Shown here: positions 26,193 through 35,579 of the stretch, piece after piece
How the letters are laid out: each line of letters starts with the position of its first letter
Position numbering within the stretch: position 1 is the first letter of the stretch
DNA from: Vibrio echinoideorum
GTDB lineage: Bacteria > Pseudomonadota > Gammaproteobacteria > Enterobacterales > Vibrionaceae
Direction of reading: 5' to 3'
Assembly (NCBI RefSeq): GCF_024347455.1
Contig: NZ_AP025484.1
Span: forward strand, 248,001 to 312,000
DNA length: 64,000 nucleotides
Notes under the pieces: model-generated
The model's database searches: none
What the model was told of the DNA's origin: nothing
Seen by the model: the letters and a program-made list of their open reading frames with translations, nothing else
Translations under genes and position numbers: made by a program

Positions 26193-26226
26193 AAAGCGCT
26201 CTGTTTTTATAGGGCGCTTTTGTTTT
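26193..26226 (+). terminator. Intrinsic terminator
   Basis: AAAGCGCTCT-gtttttat-AGGGCGCTTT (one mismatch) followed by TGTTTTT, just after the secreted-protein gene. Confidence 0.78.
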
Positions 26227-26353
26227 TGCACAACACTTTTGTTTTTCAGCGCACTTTTAGCTAAATAGACAGTTCTTATGAACACTGAATTACGGGTATT
26301 GAAAAAGGCAACGGAAGCTGCCTTTTGATAGTGTGATTTAGTTTTGTTTAAGG

Positions 26354-27577
26354 TTATGACTTATTAAATTCATAAGAAGAGGGCACCACAATCACGCCTT
26401 TCTTTGATATATGAAATCGTTCTGAATCCGCTCTACTATCAATACCTATTTGGGTACCATCAGGCACTTTCACATGCTTGTCGATGATGCAGTTTTGTAT
26501 ATGACAATTTTTCCCAATTTCAACATCTTCAAAGAGAATACTGTCAATCACAATGGCCGCGTTGTTGACTTTAACTTTTGGGAAAAAGATGGAGTTCTGC
26601 GCTGAACCACCTTCTATCACCACACCATTTGCGATCATCGAGTTGATGAAGATCCCTTGATTCCCTTCAACTGAAGCGATGGTTCGAGCGGGTGGTAATT
26701 GAGGTTCGTAAGTGCGGATTGCCCAATCGGGTTGGTATAAATCGATAGGGGAAACTGGCTTTAGTAAATCCATATTGGCTTGATAATAAGAGTCGAGGGT
26801 ACCAACGTCTCTCCAATAAGCATCTTGTGTAACTCTGCCTTCGGTGTCTCCAAATTTGTAGGCATAAACGCTTTTATCCCCGACCAATTTAGGTATCACA
26901 TCTTTACCGAAATCGTGGCTGGAATTTGGATCTTCTGCATCCGCCAATAGTGCTTGTGTAAGCACTTCTTTATCAAAAATATAAATCCCCATTGAAGCCA
27001 TGCTTCGTGTTGGTCTTCCGGGTACGCAGGCAGGATAACGGGGCTTTTCTGTGAAGTTGTTTATCTGATGCGATTCGTTAATTTCCATAACGCCAAACTC
27101 TTTGGCTTCATCAATCGAAACTTCCATACAAGCCACCGTTAAGTCGGCTTCGCTCTGTTTATGTTGTTTGAGCATTGGCGCGTAGTCCATACGATAGATA
27201 TGGTCGCCTGATAACACCACCACATGTTTCGCTTCGCTGCGAGAAAGCAAATACAGGTTCTGATAAATCGCATCTGCTGTCCCGCTATACCAGCTATCAC
27301 CTGTGCGCATTTGTGGGGGAACATTGGTGATGTATTCGCCAAGCTCGGGGTTAAGCACCGACCAACCATCTCGTAAATGTTTTTGCAAAGAGTGAGACTT
27401 GTATTGAGTCAGCACCAAGATCTGACGAAGTCCAGAATGCAGGCAGTTCGCTAGAGTGAAGTCGATGATTCGATATTTTCCACCAAAAGGTACCGCAGGT
27501 TTTGCACGGTTATCGGTGAGGGGAGAAAGCCGAGAGCCAACACCGCCGGCCAGAACGATCGTTAGAGTGTCTTGCAT
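26354..27577 (-). CDS. glgC: Glucose-1-phosphate adenylyltransferase
   Basis: This 407-residue ADP-glucose pyrophosphorylase makes ADP-glucose from ATP and glucose-1-phosphate, the committed step of bacterial glycogen synthesis. The nucleotide-binding N-terminus is VLAGGVGSRLSPLTDNRAKP. Further signatures are GGKYRIIDFTLANCLHSGLR, GTADAIYQNLYLL and VLSGDHIYRMDY. A left-handed beta-helix C-terminus follows, with repeats such as GKNCHIQNCIIDKHVKVPDG. The length is typical. It stands alone without other glg genes; Vibrio often have a second glgC elsewhere. Confidence 0.93.
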   Translation of the reverse strand: MQDTLTIVLAGGVGSRLSPLTDNRAKPAVPFGGKYRIIDFTLANCLHSGLRQILVLTQYKSHSLQKHLRDGWSVLNPELGEYITNVPPQMRTGDSWYSGTADAIYQNLYLLSRSEAKHVVVLSGDHIYRMDYAPMLKQHKQSEADLTVACMEVSIDEAKEFGVMEINESHQINNFTEKPRYPACVPGRPTRSMASMGIYIFDKEVLTQALLADAEDPNSSHDFGKDVIPKLVGDKSVYAYKFGDTEGRVTQDAYWRDVGTLDSYYQANMDLLKPVSPIDLYQPDWAIRTYEPQLPPARTIASVEGNQGIFINSMIANGVVIEGGSAQNSIFFPKVKVNNAAIVIDSILFEDVEIGKNCHIQNCIIDKHVKVPDGTQIGIDSRADSERFHISKKGVIVVPSSYEFNKS

Positions 27578-27870
27578 GGTCAGAACCTCATGTATTTATG
27601 ATTATGAACATACACTTGCAAGCACTAAGCCAAATGTAACCTATTGAATATTAAGCAAGGTATGAGCTAATAATACGAGACCGCACCAAATTGATGCGCA
27701 CGAAATGTTGGCTTGCTCCATTTTGATCCAAAAGGTCCGAGCAAGATTGAGGCGGTGAGTTTAACGGCATGACGCACGGGAAAGTTGCATTACAAAATTG
27801 TCAATAAAATGAGGCAATAAAGTGATCGAGTCGATATAAATTTACATAAATAATCACAAGTTTTCACAAA

Positions 27871-27884
27871 TTGATTTCCATCAA
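27871..27884 (+). promoter_or_regulatory. FNR-type binding site upstream of ompW
   Basis: TTGATTTCCATCAA is a perfect match to the FNR half-sites TTGAT-N4-ATCAA. A plausible -10 (TATGCT at 27901-27906) puts the site near -40, the class II activator position. FNR control of ompW by oxygen is known in enterobacteria. The rest of the 27578-27977 gap shows nothing else clear. Confidence 0.75.
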
Positions 27885-27977
27885 TAAAGTAGGGTTATTG
27901 TATGCTACCTTGCACGCAAAATAAGAAATGATTACTCATTCACCAATAAAGAATTAAGCCCTCAAAAGGAAATTATA

Positions 27978-28619
27978 ATGAAAAAAACAGTATGTGGTAT
28001 TGCGGTTATTGCGGCTCTTATGTCAACCAATGTTCTTGCTCATAAAGAAGGTGATTTCATCATCCGTGCAGGTGCAGCAACAGTATCTCCAAACGACAGC
28101 AGCGGCGCTGTACTTAACAATCCAGACCTAGAGTTCTCGGTTGATTCTGATACTCAGCTTGGCCTTACTTTCGGCTACATGTTTACTGATAACATCAGTT
28201 TTGAAGTATTAGCCGCGAGCCCATTTTCTCACAGTATTTCTGTTAATGGTTTAGGTAAAGTTGCTGACACTAAACACCTTCCGCCAACGTTTATGGTTCA
28301 GTACTACTTCGGCCAAGCGAACAGCGACTTCCGCCCTTACGTGGGTGCGGGCATTAACTACACTGTCTTCTTTGATGAAGAACTTAATGGCACTGGTAAA
28401 GATGCAGGCTTGAGTGACCTGTCTCTTGATGACTCTTGGGGTCTTGCTGCAAACATCGGTATGGACTACATGATCAATGAAGATTGGTTCTTGAATGCGT
28501 CAGTTTGGTATGCAGACATTAGCACTACAGCGAAATACAAAGCGGGTGGAAAACAGTACTCAACAGACGTTGATATCGACCCATGGGTATTCATGATCGG
28601 TGGTGGTTACAACTTCTAA
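27978..28619 (+). CDS. ompW: OmpW-family outer membrane protein
   Basis: This 213-residue protein has a signal peptide (KKTVCGIAVIAALMSTNVLA) and an eight-stranded beta barrel, recognisable from GDFIIRAGAATVSPNDSSGA, QLGLTFGYMFTDNISFEV, LPPTFMVQYYFG, FRPYVGAGINYT and a terminal aromatic (GGGYNF). OmpW forms a narrow hydrophobic channel and is a major outer-membrane protein in Vibrio. A ribosome site AAAAGGAAA precedes the ATG, and an FNR box lies upstream at 27871. A terminator follows. Confidence 0.92.
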   Translation: MKKTVCGIAVIAALMSTNVLAHKEGDFIIRAGAATVSPNDSSGAVLNNPDLEFSVDSDTQLGLTFGYMFTDNISFEVLAASPFSHSISVNGLGKVADTKHLPPTFMVQYYFGQANSDFRPYVGAGINYTVFFDEELNGTGKDAGLSDLSLDDSWGLAANIGMDYMINEDWFLNASVWYADISTTAKYKAGGKQYSTDVDIDPWVFMIGGGYNF

Positions 28620-28636
28620 CCCTCCCTATTAGTTTA

Positions 28637-28678
28637 CTAAAGGCGCTCAAGCACCAGCCGCTTGAGCGCTTTTTTTTT
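28637..28678 (+). terminator. Intrinsic terminator after ompW
   Basis: AAAGGCGCTCAAGC / GCTTGAGCGCTTT with a short loop, followed by nine T residues. Confidence 0.92.
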
Positions 28679-28821
28679 GCTTGCTTGTTAATAGAGTGCT
28701 CATCTTAACTTTCTGTTGTTATGAGTAAAAGAAACCTATTGTCGTCATTTATTGTTAATAAAAGAGAAAGATAACTGTCATAACAGCCCTCTATGATCGC
28801 GGTTCTAATTATGGAGGATAT

Positions 28822-30648
28822 ATGAATCGTAAATTTAATAAGCTGACTCTATTACTGCCTATCGCGGTAAGTTCTGCTCTGGTTGGGTGTTCTCAGTCAA
28901 CTTCAACGTTGGTAACACCATCAACGACTGCAACATCATCTCAAACGTCACTTGATACTTTTAGCCTCCAATGCCAGTCCATTCAACAACCGAACATGAC
29001 AGATGCCACTGTTTCTGGGATTAGTCTGGTTGGTCGTGCTATTGCTGACGCCCCGTTTGATACCTCTGCAGCCGAAATCGTCAGCTACGATTCATGTACC
29101 GACAAGCTTTATGTGGTTAACGCTCAAGCACAGAAAGTTGATGTGCTATCGATGGACGCTGACAGCGCACCAACCTCTGAGGGCTCTATCGACCTTCAAT
29201 CAGCCGCTGCGGCTTCTGGTATTACTATCGGTGCTGCGAACAGTGTATCGACTCATCAGGGTTTAGTTGCTGTCGCGATTGAAAACGCCGACAAGCAACA
29301 AAATGGCATCATTGCTCTGTATCGCTCAGACACGCTAGAGCTTATCACCACTTACACAGCTGGCGCATTACCAGACATGGTGAGCTTTTCTAAGGATGGC
29401 CGTTACATCGCATCAGCAAATGAAGGAGAGCCGAATGCGGATTACAGCATTGACCCTGAAGGTTCAGTAACGTTGGTGGATCTAACCAATGGTCCTTTGC
29501 AAGCGAAAGTCACGCAGATTGATTTTAAGGCATTTAACCAAGGCCAGCCACGCCATGCAGAACTAACCGACAAGGTTCGAATCTCAGCGCCTAATGCAAC
29601 CGTTGCTCAAGACCTTGAACCGGAATACCTAACGTTTGCTGATAACGGAAAGCTTTACGTAGCGCTGCAAGAGAACAATGCATTGGCAGCAATTGACGTG
29701 GCGAGTGCAGAAGTGGATGCGATTCTGGGATTAGGTGGGAAGCCTTGGGATACCGCTCAGTTAGATGCGTCGAACAAAGACAAAAACATCGGTAATCTAC
29801 AAAGCTACGCAATGTTAGAAGGCCTTTACATGCCAGACAGCATCACCAGCTACAGTGTTGATGGGAACACCTACATTGTGACTGCGAACGAAGGTGATGG
29901 CCGTGAATATGGCATCAAGACGACACAACAAATGTGTGATGACAAAGGCTTTGAGTGGGATGGTGACGATTACCAAGGCACCGAAAACTACACCACAGAA
30001 AAAGACTTTTGTATTGCTTATATCGATGAAGTGCGTGGCAAGAAGCTAGACGTTGACGCGAACCACCCATTAGCTGGTGCATTGAAAGACAATAAGCAAC
30101 TTGCTCGTCTTAAAGTGATTAAGCCACAAGGGACACTTGCTGCTGATCAAAAGGTTCAAGCATTCGGTAGCCGTTCTTTCTCTATCTGGGATGAGTCTGG
30201 CGAGTTAGTATTTGATAGCGGTGATGATTTTGCTCGAATCGTACTTGAGCAAGATCCTGCAAACTTCAACAGCACCAATGATAACAACCAGAGCGGTGAT
30301 GATCGCAGTGATGATAAAGGGGTAGAGCCTGAAGCTATTGAAGTCGCTGAGATTAACGGCAAGCAGTATGCCTTTATTGGACTTGAGCGCCAGGGTGGCA
30401 TTATGGTTTACGACGTAACGCAGCCTAAGAACGCAAGTTTCATCAGCTATCTAAATAACCGCAATTTTACTCAACCTGTATGCACTAAGGTTGATGAAGA
30501 CGGTGATTGCGACAACGAGACTTACAACTCGAAAGCGGGTGACCTAGGCCCAGAGTCAATCAAGTATTTCACTCGCTCTGGTAACCACTTTATCGCGGTC
30601 GGCAATGAAGTGAGCGGCAGCACATCAGTTTATTGCGTTGAGTTTTAA
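28822..30648 (+). CDS. Choice-of-anchor I family lipoprotein (beta-propeller-like)
   Basis: This 608-residue protein begins with a lipoprotein signal (LLPIAVSSALVGC, lipobox ALVGC). The body matches the choice-of-anchor I / alkaline phosphatase-like beta-propeller family, with YDSCTDKLYVVNAQ, PDMVSFSKDGRYIASANEGE, IVTANEGDGREYG and EPEAIEVAEINGKQYAFIG. Acidic loops such as DDNQSGDDRSDD-type runs may bind calcium. It is likely anchored to the outer membrane. The precise role is not known; some relatives are linked to phosphate scavenging. It is monocistronic with its own terminator. Confidence 0.82.
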   Translation: MNRKFNKLTLLLPIAVSSALVGCSQSTSTLVTPSTTATSSQTSLDTFSLQCQSIQQPNMTDATVSGISLVGRAIADAPFDTSAAEIVSYDSCTDKLYVVNAQAQKVDVLSMDADSAPTSEGSIDLQSAAAASGITIGAANSVSTHQGLVAVAIENADKQQNGIIALYRSDTLELITTYTAGALPDMVSFSKDGRYIASANEGEPNADYSIDPEGSVTLVDLTNGPLQAKVTQIDFKAFNQGQPRHAELTDKVRISAPNATVAQDLEPEYLTFADNGKLYVALQENNALAAIDVASAEVDAILGLGGKPWDTAQLDASNKDKNIGNLQSYAMLEGLYMPDSITSYSVDGNTYIVTANEGDGREYGIKTTQQMCDDKGFEWDGDDYQGTENYTTEKDFCIAYIDEVRGKKLDVDANHPLAGALKDNKQLARLKVIKPQGTLAADQKVQAFGSRSFSIWDESGELVFDSGDDFARIVLEQDPANFNSTNDNNQSGDDRSDDKGVEPEAIEVAEINGKQYAFIGLERQGGIMVYDVTQPKNASFISYLNNRNFTQPVCTKVDEDGDCDNETYNSKAGDLGPESIKYFTRSGNHFIAVGNEVSGSTSVYCVEF

Positions 30649-30691
30649 TCACGGTTACTGCGTGTAACTAGACTCAACAAAAACAAAAACA

Positions 30692-30728
30692 AAAGCGCCA
30701 CTACTGAATAAGTAGTGGCGCTTTTTAT
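30692..30728. terminator. Bidirectional intrinsic terminator
   Basis: AAAAGCGCCACTACT-gaat-AAGTAGTGGCGCTTTTT lies between two convergent genes. The A and T flanks serve both strands. Confidence 0.9.
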
Positions 30729-30763
30729 TTATGCATCACAAATATATGCGTGATAATTAACTT

Positions 30764-31483
30764 CTATGGTTGTTGCTTAGTTGGCGCTAGAGCAATTTCA
30801 CGGATACAAACGTTCTGTGGTTGTTGGTAAGCGAATGATACAGCGCGAGCAATATCGTCAGCTGCCAATACGCCGCCCATGTCTTCTTTCCAAGAATCGT
30901 AACCGTCTTTGATCTCTTGAGAGGTAGTGTGAGACAGAAGCTCAGTTTCTACAGCGCCCGGTGCGATAGTCGTAACACGAACGTTTGAAGCGGCAACTTC
31001 TTCACGAACGTTCTCAGAAATAGCGTGTACCGCGAATTTAGTACCACAGTAAGCTGCGTGGCTTGGGAATGTTTTCTTACCTGCGATAGAGCTGATGTTG
31101 ATGATAGTACCTGTATTACGTTCCATCATCGGAGCAAGTACAGATTGCATGCCGTTTAGAAGACCAATCACGTTTACGTCGAACATTGTCTTCCACTCTT
31201 GAGCGTCTTGAGTATCGATTTGACCAAGAAGCATTGCACCGGCGTTGTTGATAAGCGCGCCTACAGGGCCAAATTTCGCTTCACCTTGTGCGATTGCTGC
31301 ATCAAAAGACGCTTTGTCTGTTACGTCTACTTTCACTGATAGTGAGTTTGGTAGGTTCAGCGCTTCAAGGCGGTCAACACGACGAGCTAAAAGTAGCAGA
31401 GGGTGACCTTCATCGCTTAGACGACGAGCGATTGCTTCACCAATACCAGAGCTTGCACCTGTAATTACGATTAGTTTTTTCAT
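30764..31483 (-). CDS. Short-chain dehydrogenase/reductase (YdfG-like)
   Basis: This 239-residue classical SDR has a cofactor loop GASSGIG near the start, then LLARRVDRL (the Arg after the second strand suggests NADP), NNAG, a catalytic Ser in INISSIAG, and the Y-x-x-x-K pair in AAYCGTKFAVHA. It resembles the YdfG group, NADP-dependent reductases of hydroxy acids such as serine or malonic semialdehyde. It is divergent from a LysR gene across a 258-base gap holding a dyad at 31633-31650. Confidence 0.88.
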   Translation of the reverse strand: MKKLIVITGASSGIGEAIARRLSDEGHPLLLLARRVDRLEALNLPNSLSVKVDVTDKASFDAAIAQGEAKFGPVGALINNAGAMLLGQIDTQDAQEWKTMFDVNVIGLLNGMQSVLAPMMERNTGTIINISSIAGKKTFPSHAAYCGTKFAVHAISENVREEVAASNVRVTTIAPGAVETELLSHTTSQEIKDGYDSWKEDMGGVLAADDIARAVSFAYQQPQNVCIREIALAPTKQQP

Positions 31484-31632
31484 TTTATTTCCTCTGTACT
31501 TTTATTGCGTCGGTTGGCTACGACGTGCTGTTTAAGTGCATTCGAATCAAGTGCTTGTTGCCTTGCTTCGTTGCGATGGAGGTATATTAAGGAAAATAGC
31601 ATTGTTGATATATAGCGCTTTACTTGAAACAC

Positions 31633-31650
31633 TGTTGCTGTGGTGCAACA
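31633..31650. promoter_or_regulatory. Dyad in the SDR/LysR divergent promoter
   Basis: TGTTGC-tgtggt-GCAACA is a perfect inverted repeat with 6-base arms, of LysR-site size, between the divergent genes. It is a candidate operator for the LysR protein at 31742. Confidence 0.5.
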
Positions 31651-31664
31651 ATAAAGATGTTCAC

Positions 31665-31688
31665 TTTATAGATTTATAGATTTATAGC
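31665..31688. repeat. 8-bp tandem repeat (3 copies)
   Basis: TTTATAGA twice then TTTATAGC, in the intergenic region upstream of the LysR gene. Confidence 0.75.
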
Positions 31689-31741
31689 GTCATAACTCTA
31701 TAGCTTCATCACTTTTTAATTTCACAAGTAAGCTGGCGACC

Positions 31742-32647
31742 ATGCTCAATCAAATTAATCTGTCAGATATTCGCTCTTTCGTGCTTATCGCTCGTTTAGG
31801 TAACTTCACTAAAGCAGCGGAGGAGCTTGATGTCTCGCGCTCCCATGTGTCGCGCCAAGTGAGTAGCCTAGAAAAACAGATGGGAGTGACATTGTTTATC
31901 CGCACCACTCGAACCTTGAGGTTGACGCACGCAGGGCAAGATCTATACGCGAGATGCGAACAAGCCTTAGATAATATAGACCAAGCATTGATTGCTGCTG
32001 TGGACGATGTCGAAGAAGTGCGTGGCGACATAAAAGTAAATTGTGTCGGGGGTTATCTTGGTGAGGTGATCATCGCGGATCTAGTGAATGAGTTTATGCA
32101 GCTTTACCCAGACATCAGTATTAGCCTTGATTTCAGTAGTAACCGAGTCGACCTGATTGAAGACGCTTTCGATATCGCTTTTCGCATGGGAAGCTTAGAA
32201 GACGCGGGCTTTATCGCAAGAAAGCTATTAGACATCGAGATGGGAACACTCGCGAGCCCTGAGTATTTCGTTCGTAAAGGAAAGCCAAGTCATCCTAAAG
32301 ATCTGATCCACCATGACTGCTTAACGGGATCGGTGCGCAAGTGGAGTTTTCAAGCTCTGGACGACACCAAGAAAACGGTCGATGTGCATGTGACGGGCAG
32401 ACTGCAATGTAAAAATGGGCGAGTGTTGGTACAGGGCGCGAAATCAGGCAACGGAATTATTCGTGTTCCAACCATCTATTGCTTACAAGAACTCAATGGC
32501 GGACAACTAGTGCAGGTGTTTGATGAGTGGGTGGTGCCGAAAGTGGACTTTTCAGCGATCTACCATCGAGACCGCTATCAACCAAGTCGAATTAGAACCT
32601 TTATTGATTTTGTGAAAGGCCGTTTTGAGCAAATGCCAGTCAGCTAA
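31742..32647 (+). CDS. LysR-family transcriptional regulator
   Basis: This 301-residue LysR protein has a winged helix at about residues 1-60 (NFTKAAEELDVSRSHVSRQV), the linker RTTRTLRLTHAG, and an effector domain with SLDFSSNRVDLIEDAFDIAF. It is divergent from the SDR gene at 30764-31483, so that oxidoreductase is the likely target. It belongs to the same broad subgroup as the LysR genes at 4508 and 35580, which may be paralogues. Confidence 0.9.
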   Translation: MLNQINLSDIRSFVLIARLGNFTKAAEELDVSRSHVSRQVSSLEKQMGVTLFIRTTRTLRLTHAGQDLYARCEQALDNIDQALIAAVDDVEEVRGDIKVNCVGGYLGEVIIADLVNEFMQLYPDISISLDFSSNRVDLIEDAFDIAFRMGSLEDAGFIARKLLDIEMGTLASPEYFVRKGKPSHPKDLIHHDCLTGSVRKWSFQALDDTKKTVDVHVTGRLQCKNGRVLVQGAKSGNGIIRVPTIYCLQELNGGQLVQVFDEWVVPKVDFSAIYHRDRYQPSRIRTFIDFVKGRFEQMPVS

Positions 32648-32700
32648 ATGGCGCGGCCTACCTTCCTCTTTCTTTTAGCAATAGTTGGACAGGCTTGGGC

Positions 32701-33039
32701 TTACATCTCGTCGATTTCGTTTTGTAGGTTTTCCAGCTGGTCTAGAATCAACAAGAACTTCTCGCCGAACGGCGTCACTTGGTATTCAACTCTTGGTGGC
32801 AGTTCGTTGAACATCTGCTTATCTAAAATCCCAAACTCCACATTTCGCTTCAAGCATTCATTCAATACCTTGGTCGATAACCCTTCAACCGAGCGCACCA
32901 TTTCACCAGGGCGATTAATGCCATTTGCCAGTAATTGGTAAACCGTTAGCGACCATTTACAGCCGTAGATGGTTTCTACCATACGAGTTGAACGCCCGGG
33001 TGCTGATTTTCTTGAAAAAAAGTTTTCCTGATTTTTCAT
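32701..33039 (-). CDS. HxlR-family winged-helix regulator
   Basis: This 112-residue regulator has the HxlR winged helix ([20 protein letters not shown], then [13 protein letters not shown] and the wing [16 protein letters not shown]). A single Cys sits where the family usually has a Gly (GGKW here GCKW), while the N-terminal redox Cys of YodB-type members is absent. It is divergent from an SDR gene 105 bases away, with a dyad at 33053-33081 in between. HxlR proteins often respond to aldehydes, quinones or electrophiles and control a reductase next door. Confidence 0.88.
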   Translation of the reverse strand: MKNQENFFSRKSAPGRSTRMVETIYGCKWSLTVYQLLANGINRPGEMVRSVEGLSTKVLNECLKRNVEFGILDKQMFNELPPRVEYQVTPFGEKFLLILDQLENLQNEIDEM

Positions 33040-33052
33040 AAAGATGTACCAA

Positions 33053-33081
33053 TAAGTACCTACCTAACCGATTTGTACTTA
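33053..33081. promoter_or_regulatory. Dyad in the HxlR/SDR divergent promoter
   Basis: TAAGTAC (33053-33059) and GTACTTA (33075-33081) are perfect 7-base arms 15 bases apart. A further GTAC lies at 33046-33049. This is a likely HxlR operator from its placement. Confidence 0.55.
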
Positions 33082-33144
33082 CTATTCATAGTGTTAGTTC
33101 AAGGCCTAAGATTACCACGTTCACATGACTTAGGAGATAACAAA

Positions 33145-33912
33145 ATGAACTTCACTAAAAATGGTATTGCAGTAGTAATCGGTGGCACGAGTGGCATGGG
33201 CTTTGAAACAGCGAAGCAATTAGTCGCTCAAAACATCCATGTGTTGGTTGTCGGCAATAACCCAACTAAGTTAGATAAAGCGGTGTCAGAGCTGCAATCG
33301 TTAGGTCACGCTTCAGGCTGGCAAGCTAACCTTTATGATGATGCAAGTGTGTCTCGCCTTATCGAACACCTTGAGTCGTTAGATGACGGTAATGGTTACC
33401 TTGTTAATGCTGCGGGTTACTTCAACCCTAAAGCGTTTATTGAGCACCAAGAATCTGATTACGAGCAATACATGCAGCTTAATAAAGCGACTTTCTTCAT
33501 CACTCAAGCGATAAGCAAGTTGATGATCAAGAACGGCGGTGGCAGCGTAGTTAACGTTGGTTCTATGTGGGGTAAGCAAGCAATCAAAGCGACGCCATCT
33601 TCTGCCTATTCAATGGCTAAAGCTGGCCTGCACGCATTAACACAACACATGGCAATGGAATTGGCTGAGCATAACATTCGTGTGAATGCGGTTTCCCCGG
33701 CTGTGGTTAAAACGCCGATTTACGAATCTTTCATTAAGCCGGAAGAAGTGGATCAAGCGTTAGAAGGCTTCAACGCGTTCCACCCTATTGGTCGAGTAGG
33801 TTTGCCGAAAGACATCGCCAATAGCATTTCTTTCTTATTATCAGACAGTGCAGATTGGGTAACGGGTGCAATCTGGGATGTTGATGGCGGTGTGATTGCT
33901 GGTCGCAATTAA
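33145..33912 (+). CDS. Short-chain dehydrogenase/reductase
   Basis: This 255-residue classical SDR starts at the ATG at 33145, eight bases after GGAG; longer forms extending to 33073 add a non-homologous leader. The cofactor loop is GGTSGMG, followed by NAAG, catalytic Ser in VNVGSMWG and Y-x-x-x-K in [12 protein letters not shown], with the C-terminal [10 protein letters not shown]. It is probably controlled by the divergent HxlR protein. The substrate is unknown; a role in reactive-carbonyl detoxification fits the regulator class (inference). Confidence 0.88.
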   Translation: MNFTKNGIAVVIGGTSGMGFETAKQLVAQNIHVLVVGNNPTKLDKAVSELQSLGHASGWQANLYDDASVSRLIEHLESLDDGNGYLVNAAGYFNPKAFIEHQESDYEQYMQLNKATFFITQAISKLMIKNGGGSVVNVGSMWGKQAIKATPSSAYSMAKAGLHALTQHMAMELAEHNIRVNAVSPAVVKTPIYESFIKPEEVDQALEGFNAFHPIGRVGLPKDIANSISFLLSDSADWVTGAIWDVDGGVIAGRN

Positions 33913-34047
33913 TTAGGATTCTTTTTAGGCGGCTGTCGCGTAGACAAAATAGCAGCGAGATGGCCTCCTTGATGAGTATTCGCGTAGAATAGAAACTAGA
34001 AAGACAACAATAATAATTAAAACGATAACAAGAGTAAGGTCGCCATT

Positions 34048-34701
34048 ATGTTCAACATGGACTTTTCAAAAAAGCTGGTTATTGAAACCGAGACATTAGA
34101 TTGGATCGCGAGCCCTGCCAAAGGGGTATGGCGTAAGCCGCTAGAAAGAGAAGAGAAAGAATCGGGCCACACGACCAGTGTGGTGAAGTACGATCCTGAA
34201 TCTTCGTTTTCTGAGCACCCACATCCACAAGGCGAAGAGATCTTCGTATTAGAGGGTGTTTTCTCTGATGAAACTGGAGACTTCCCTGCAGGTACTTATA
34301 TCCGTAATCCGCCGGGCAGCGCGCACTCTCCATCAAGTAAAAATGGCTGCACGATTTTGGTTAAGCTAAACCAGTTTGACGTGAGAGACTTAACTCAAGT
34401 TCGCATCAATACTCTAGAAACGGAATGGCTTGCAGGTATCGGCGGCTTACAAGTGATGCCACTGCATGAATTCGAACACGAGCATGTCGCTTTAGTTAAG
34501 TGGCCAGTTGGCGAACGTTTTCAGCCGCATCGTCACTTTGGCGGTGAAGAGATCTTTGTGTTGTCCGGTACCTTTAAAGATGAACATGGCGAGTATCCAA
34601 AACACACATGGATGCGCAGCCCTCATATGAGCGAGCATTTTCCATATGTGGAAGAAGAGACCGTTATCCTCGTGAAAACAGGTCACCTGCCATTGGGTTA
34701 A
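34048..34701 (+). CDS. Double-cupin protein (ChrR-like cupin domain)
   Basis: This 217-residue protein is built of two cupin units. The first has HPHPQGEEIFVLEGVFSDET and the second PHRHFGGEEIFVLSGTFKDE, each with the His-x-His...Glu metal ligands of the ChrR/anti-ECF cupin type, followed by RNPPGSAHSPSS and RSPHMSEHFP. Metal-bound cupins of this class can be enzymes or sensors of oxidised compounds. No sigma factor is adjacent. The terminator at 34726-34759 ends the transcript. Confidence 0.85.
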   Translation: MFNMDFSKKLVIETETLDWIASPAKGVWRKPLEREEKESGHTTSVVKYDPESSFSEHPHPQGEEIFVLEGVFSDETGDFPAGTYIRNPPGSAHSPSSKNGCTILVKLNQFDVRDLTQVRINTLETEWLAGIGGLQVMPLHEFEHEHVALVKWPVGERFQPHRHFGGEEIFVLSGTFKDEHGEYPKHTWMRSPHMSEHFPYVEEETVILVKTGHLPLG

Positions 34702-34725
34702 AGGAATGCTCAATATAAAGATGAG

Positions 34726-34759
34726 AAAGCCGCATTGTTTTGAACAAGCGGCTTTTTTA
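34726..34759 (+). terminator. Intrinsic terminator after the cupin gene
   Basis: AAAGCCGC / GCGGCTTT with inner TTGTT/AACAA pairing and a T-run. Confidence 0.87.
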
Positions 34760-34778
34760 GTTTTTACATATGAGCTAA

Positions 34779-35417
34779 CTAGTAAGCGACACCAATACGT
34801 TGGCGTGGGAACTTGCCTGATTCTAGTTCGTCAATCATCGCGATAGCGTAATCGCTGACGGATATTTTGCTGTTGCCATCTTCGTCGGTGAGTAATTGGT
34901 CGCCGCCTATGCGGTAGGTTGACAGTTTCTCTCCCGGGAAGATTTCTGCCGCTGGGCTAATGAACGTCCAGTTAACCTGGCTATCAGACTGTTTGAACAC
35001 TTCAAGAGCTTCACCTTGTGCTAGCGCTTCGTTTTTATGCTCTGCTGGAAAGTCCGGAACGGTAACTAACGGTACGTTTGGCGCCACTTCTAATGAGCCT
35101 GCACCGCCAACCCCAAGTAGGCGCTCGATACCAAGGCTTGGTAATGCGGCTAACAATTTAGTCGCAGTATTTTTTACGATGTCGTGATTACCTAGAGCAC
35201 GTCCGCCAATCGAAGTAATTACTGCATCAACGCCGGATAGCGCGGTTGCAAGGCTTGCTGCTTCATCTTGTAAATCAAATGAACGAACTTCAACACCTTT
35301 GGTTTCTACTTTGCTTGCATCTCTTACTACTGCAACCACGTCGTGACCACGAGATTGAGCTTCTTGAGCGATGTGACTACCAATCCAACCTGATGCACCT
35401 AATACTGCAATTTTCAT
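34779..35417 (-). CDS. NAD(P)-binding Rossmann-fold oxidoreductase (YwnB/NmrA-like)
   Basis: This 212-residue protein has a Rossmann loop KIAVLGASGWIGSHIA, followed by VVAVVRDASKVE and a short substrate domain. It lacks the SDR Y-x-x-x-K, as do NmrA-like and flavin-reductase-like members of the atypical SDR class. It ends with DYAIAMIDELESGKFPRQRI, typical of this group. It is divergent from a LysR gene 163 bases away, probably its regulator. Confidence 0.85.
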   Translation of the reverse strand: MKIAVLGASGWIGSHIAQEAQSRGHDVVAVVRDASKVETKGVEVRSFDLQDEAASLATALSGVDAVITSIGGRALGNHDIVKNTATKLLAALPSLGIERLLGVGGAGSLEVAPNVPLVTVPDFPAEHKNEALAQGEALEVFKQSDSQVNWTFISPAAEIFPGEKLSTYRIGGDQLLTDEDGNSKISVSDYAIAMIDELESGKFPRQRIGVAY

Positions 35418-35579
35418 AATGTCTCTCCAATTATCGAATTTATTGAGTCGTTTTCTCGACAGCCATTGCAGTCTAATAGCTTACTGGGTTGCGATAAATA
35501 TCGTAAAATGATGTAGATTGTATCTATATAGTGATCTAATAAGATTCGGTTAGCTGCTAAACAGCTCAAGGAGAGTGCG

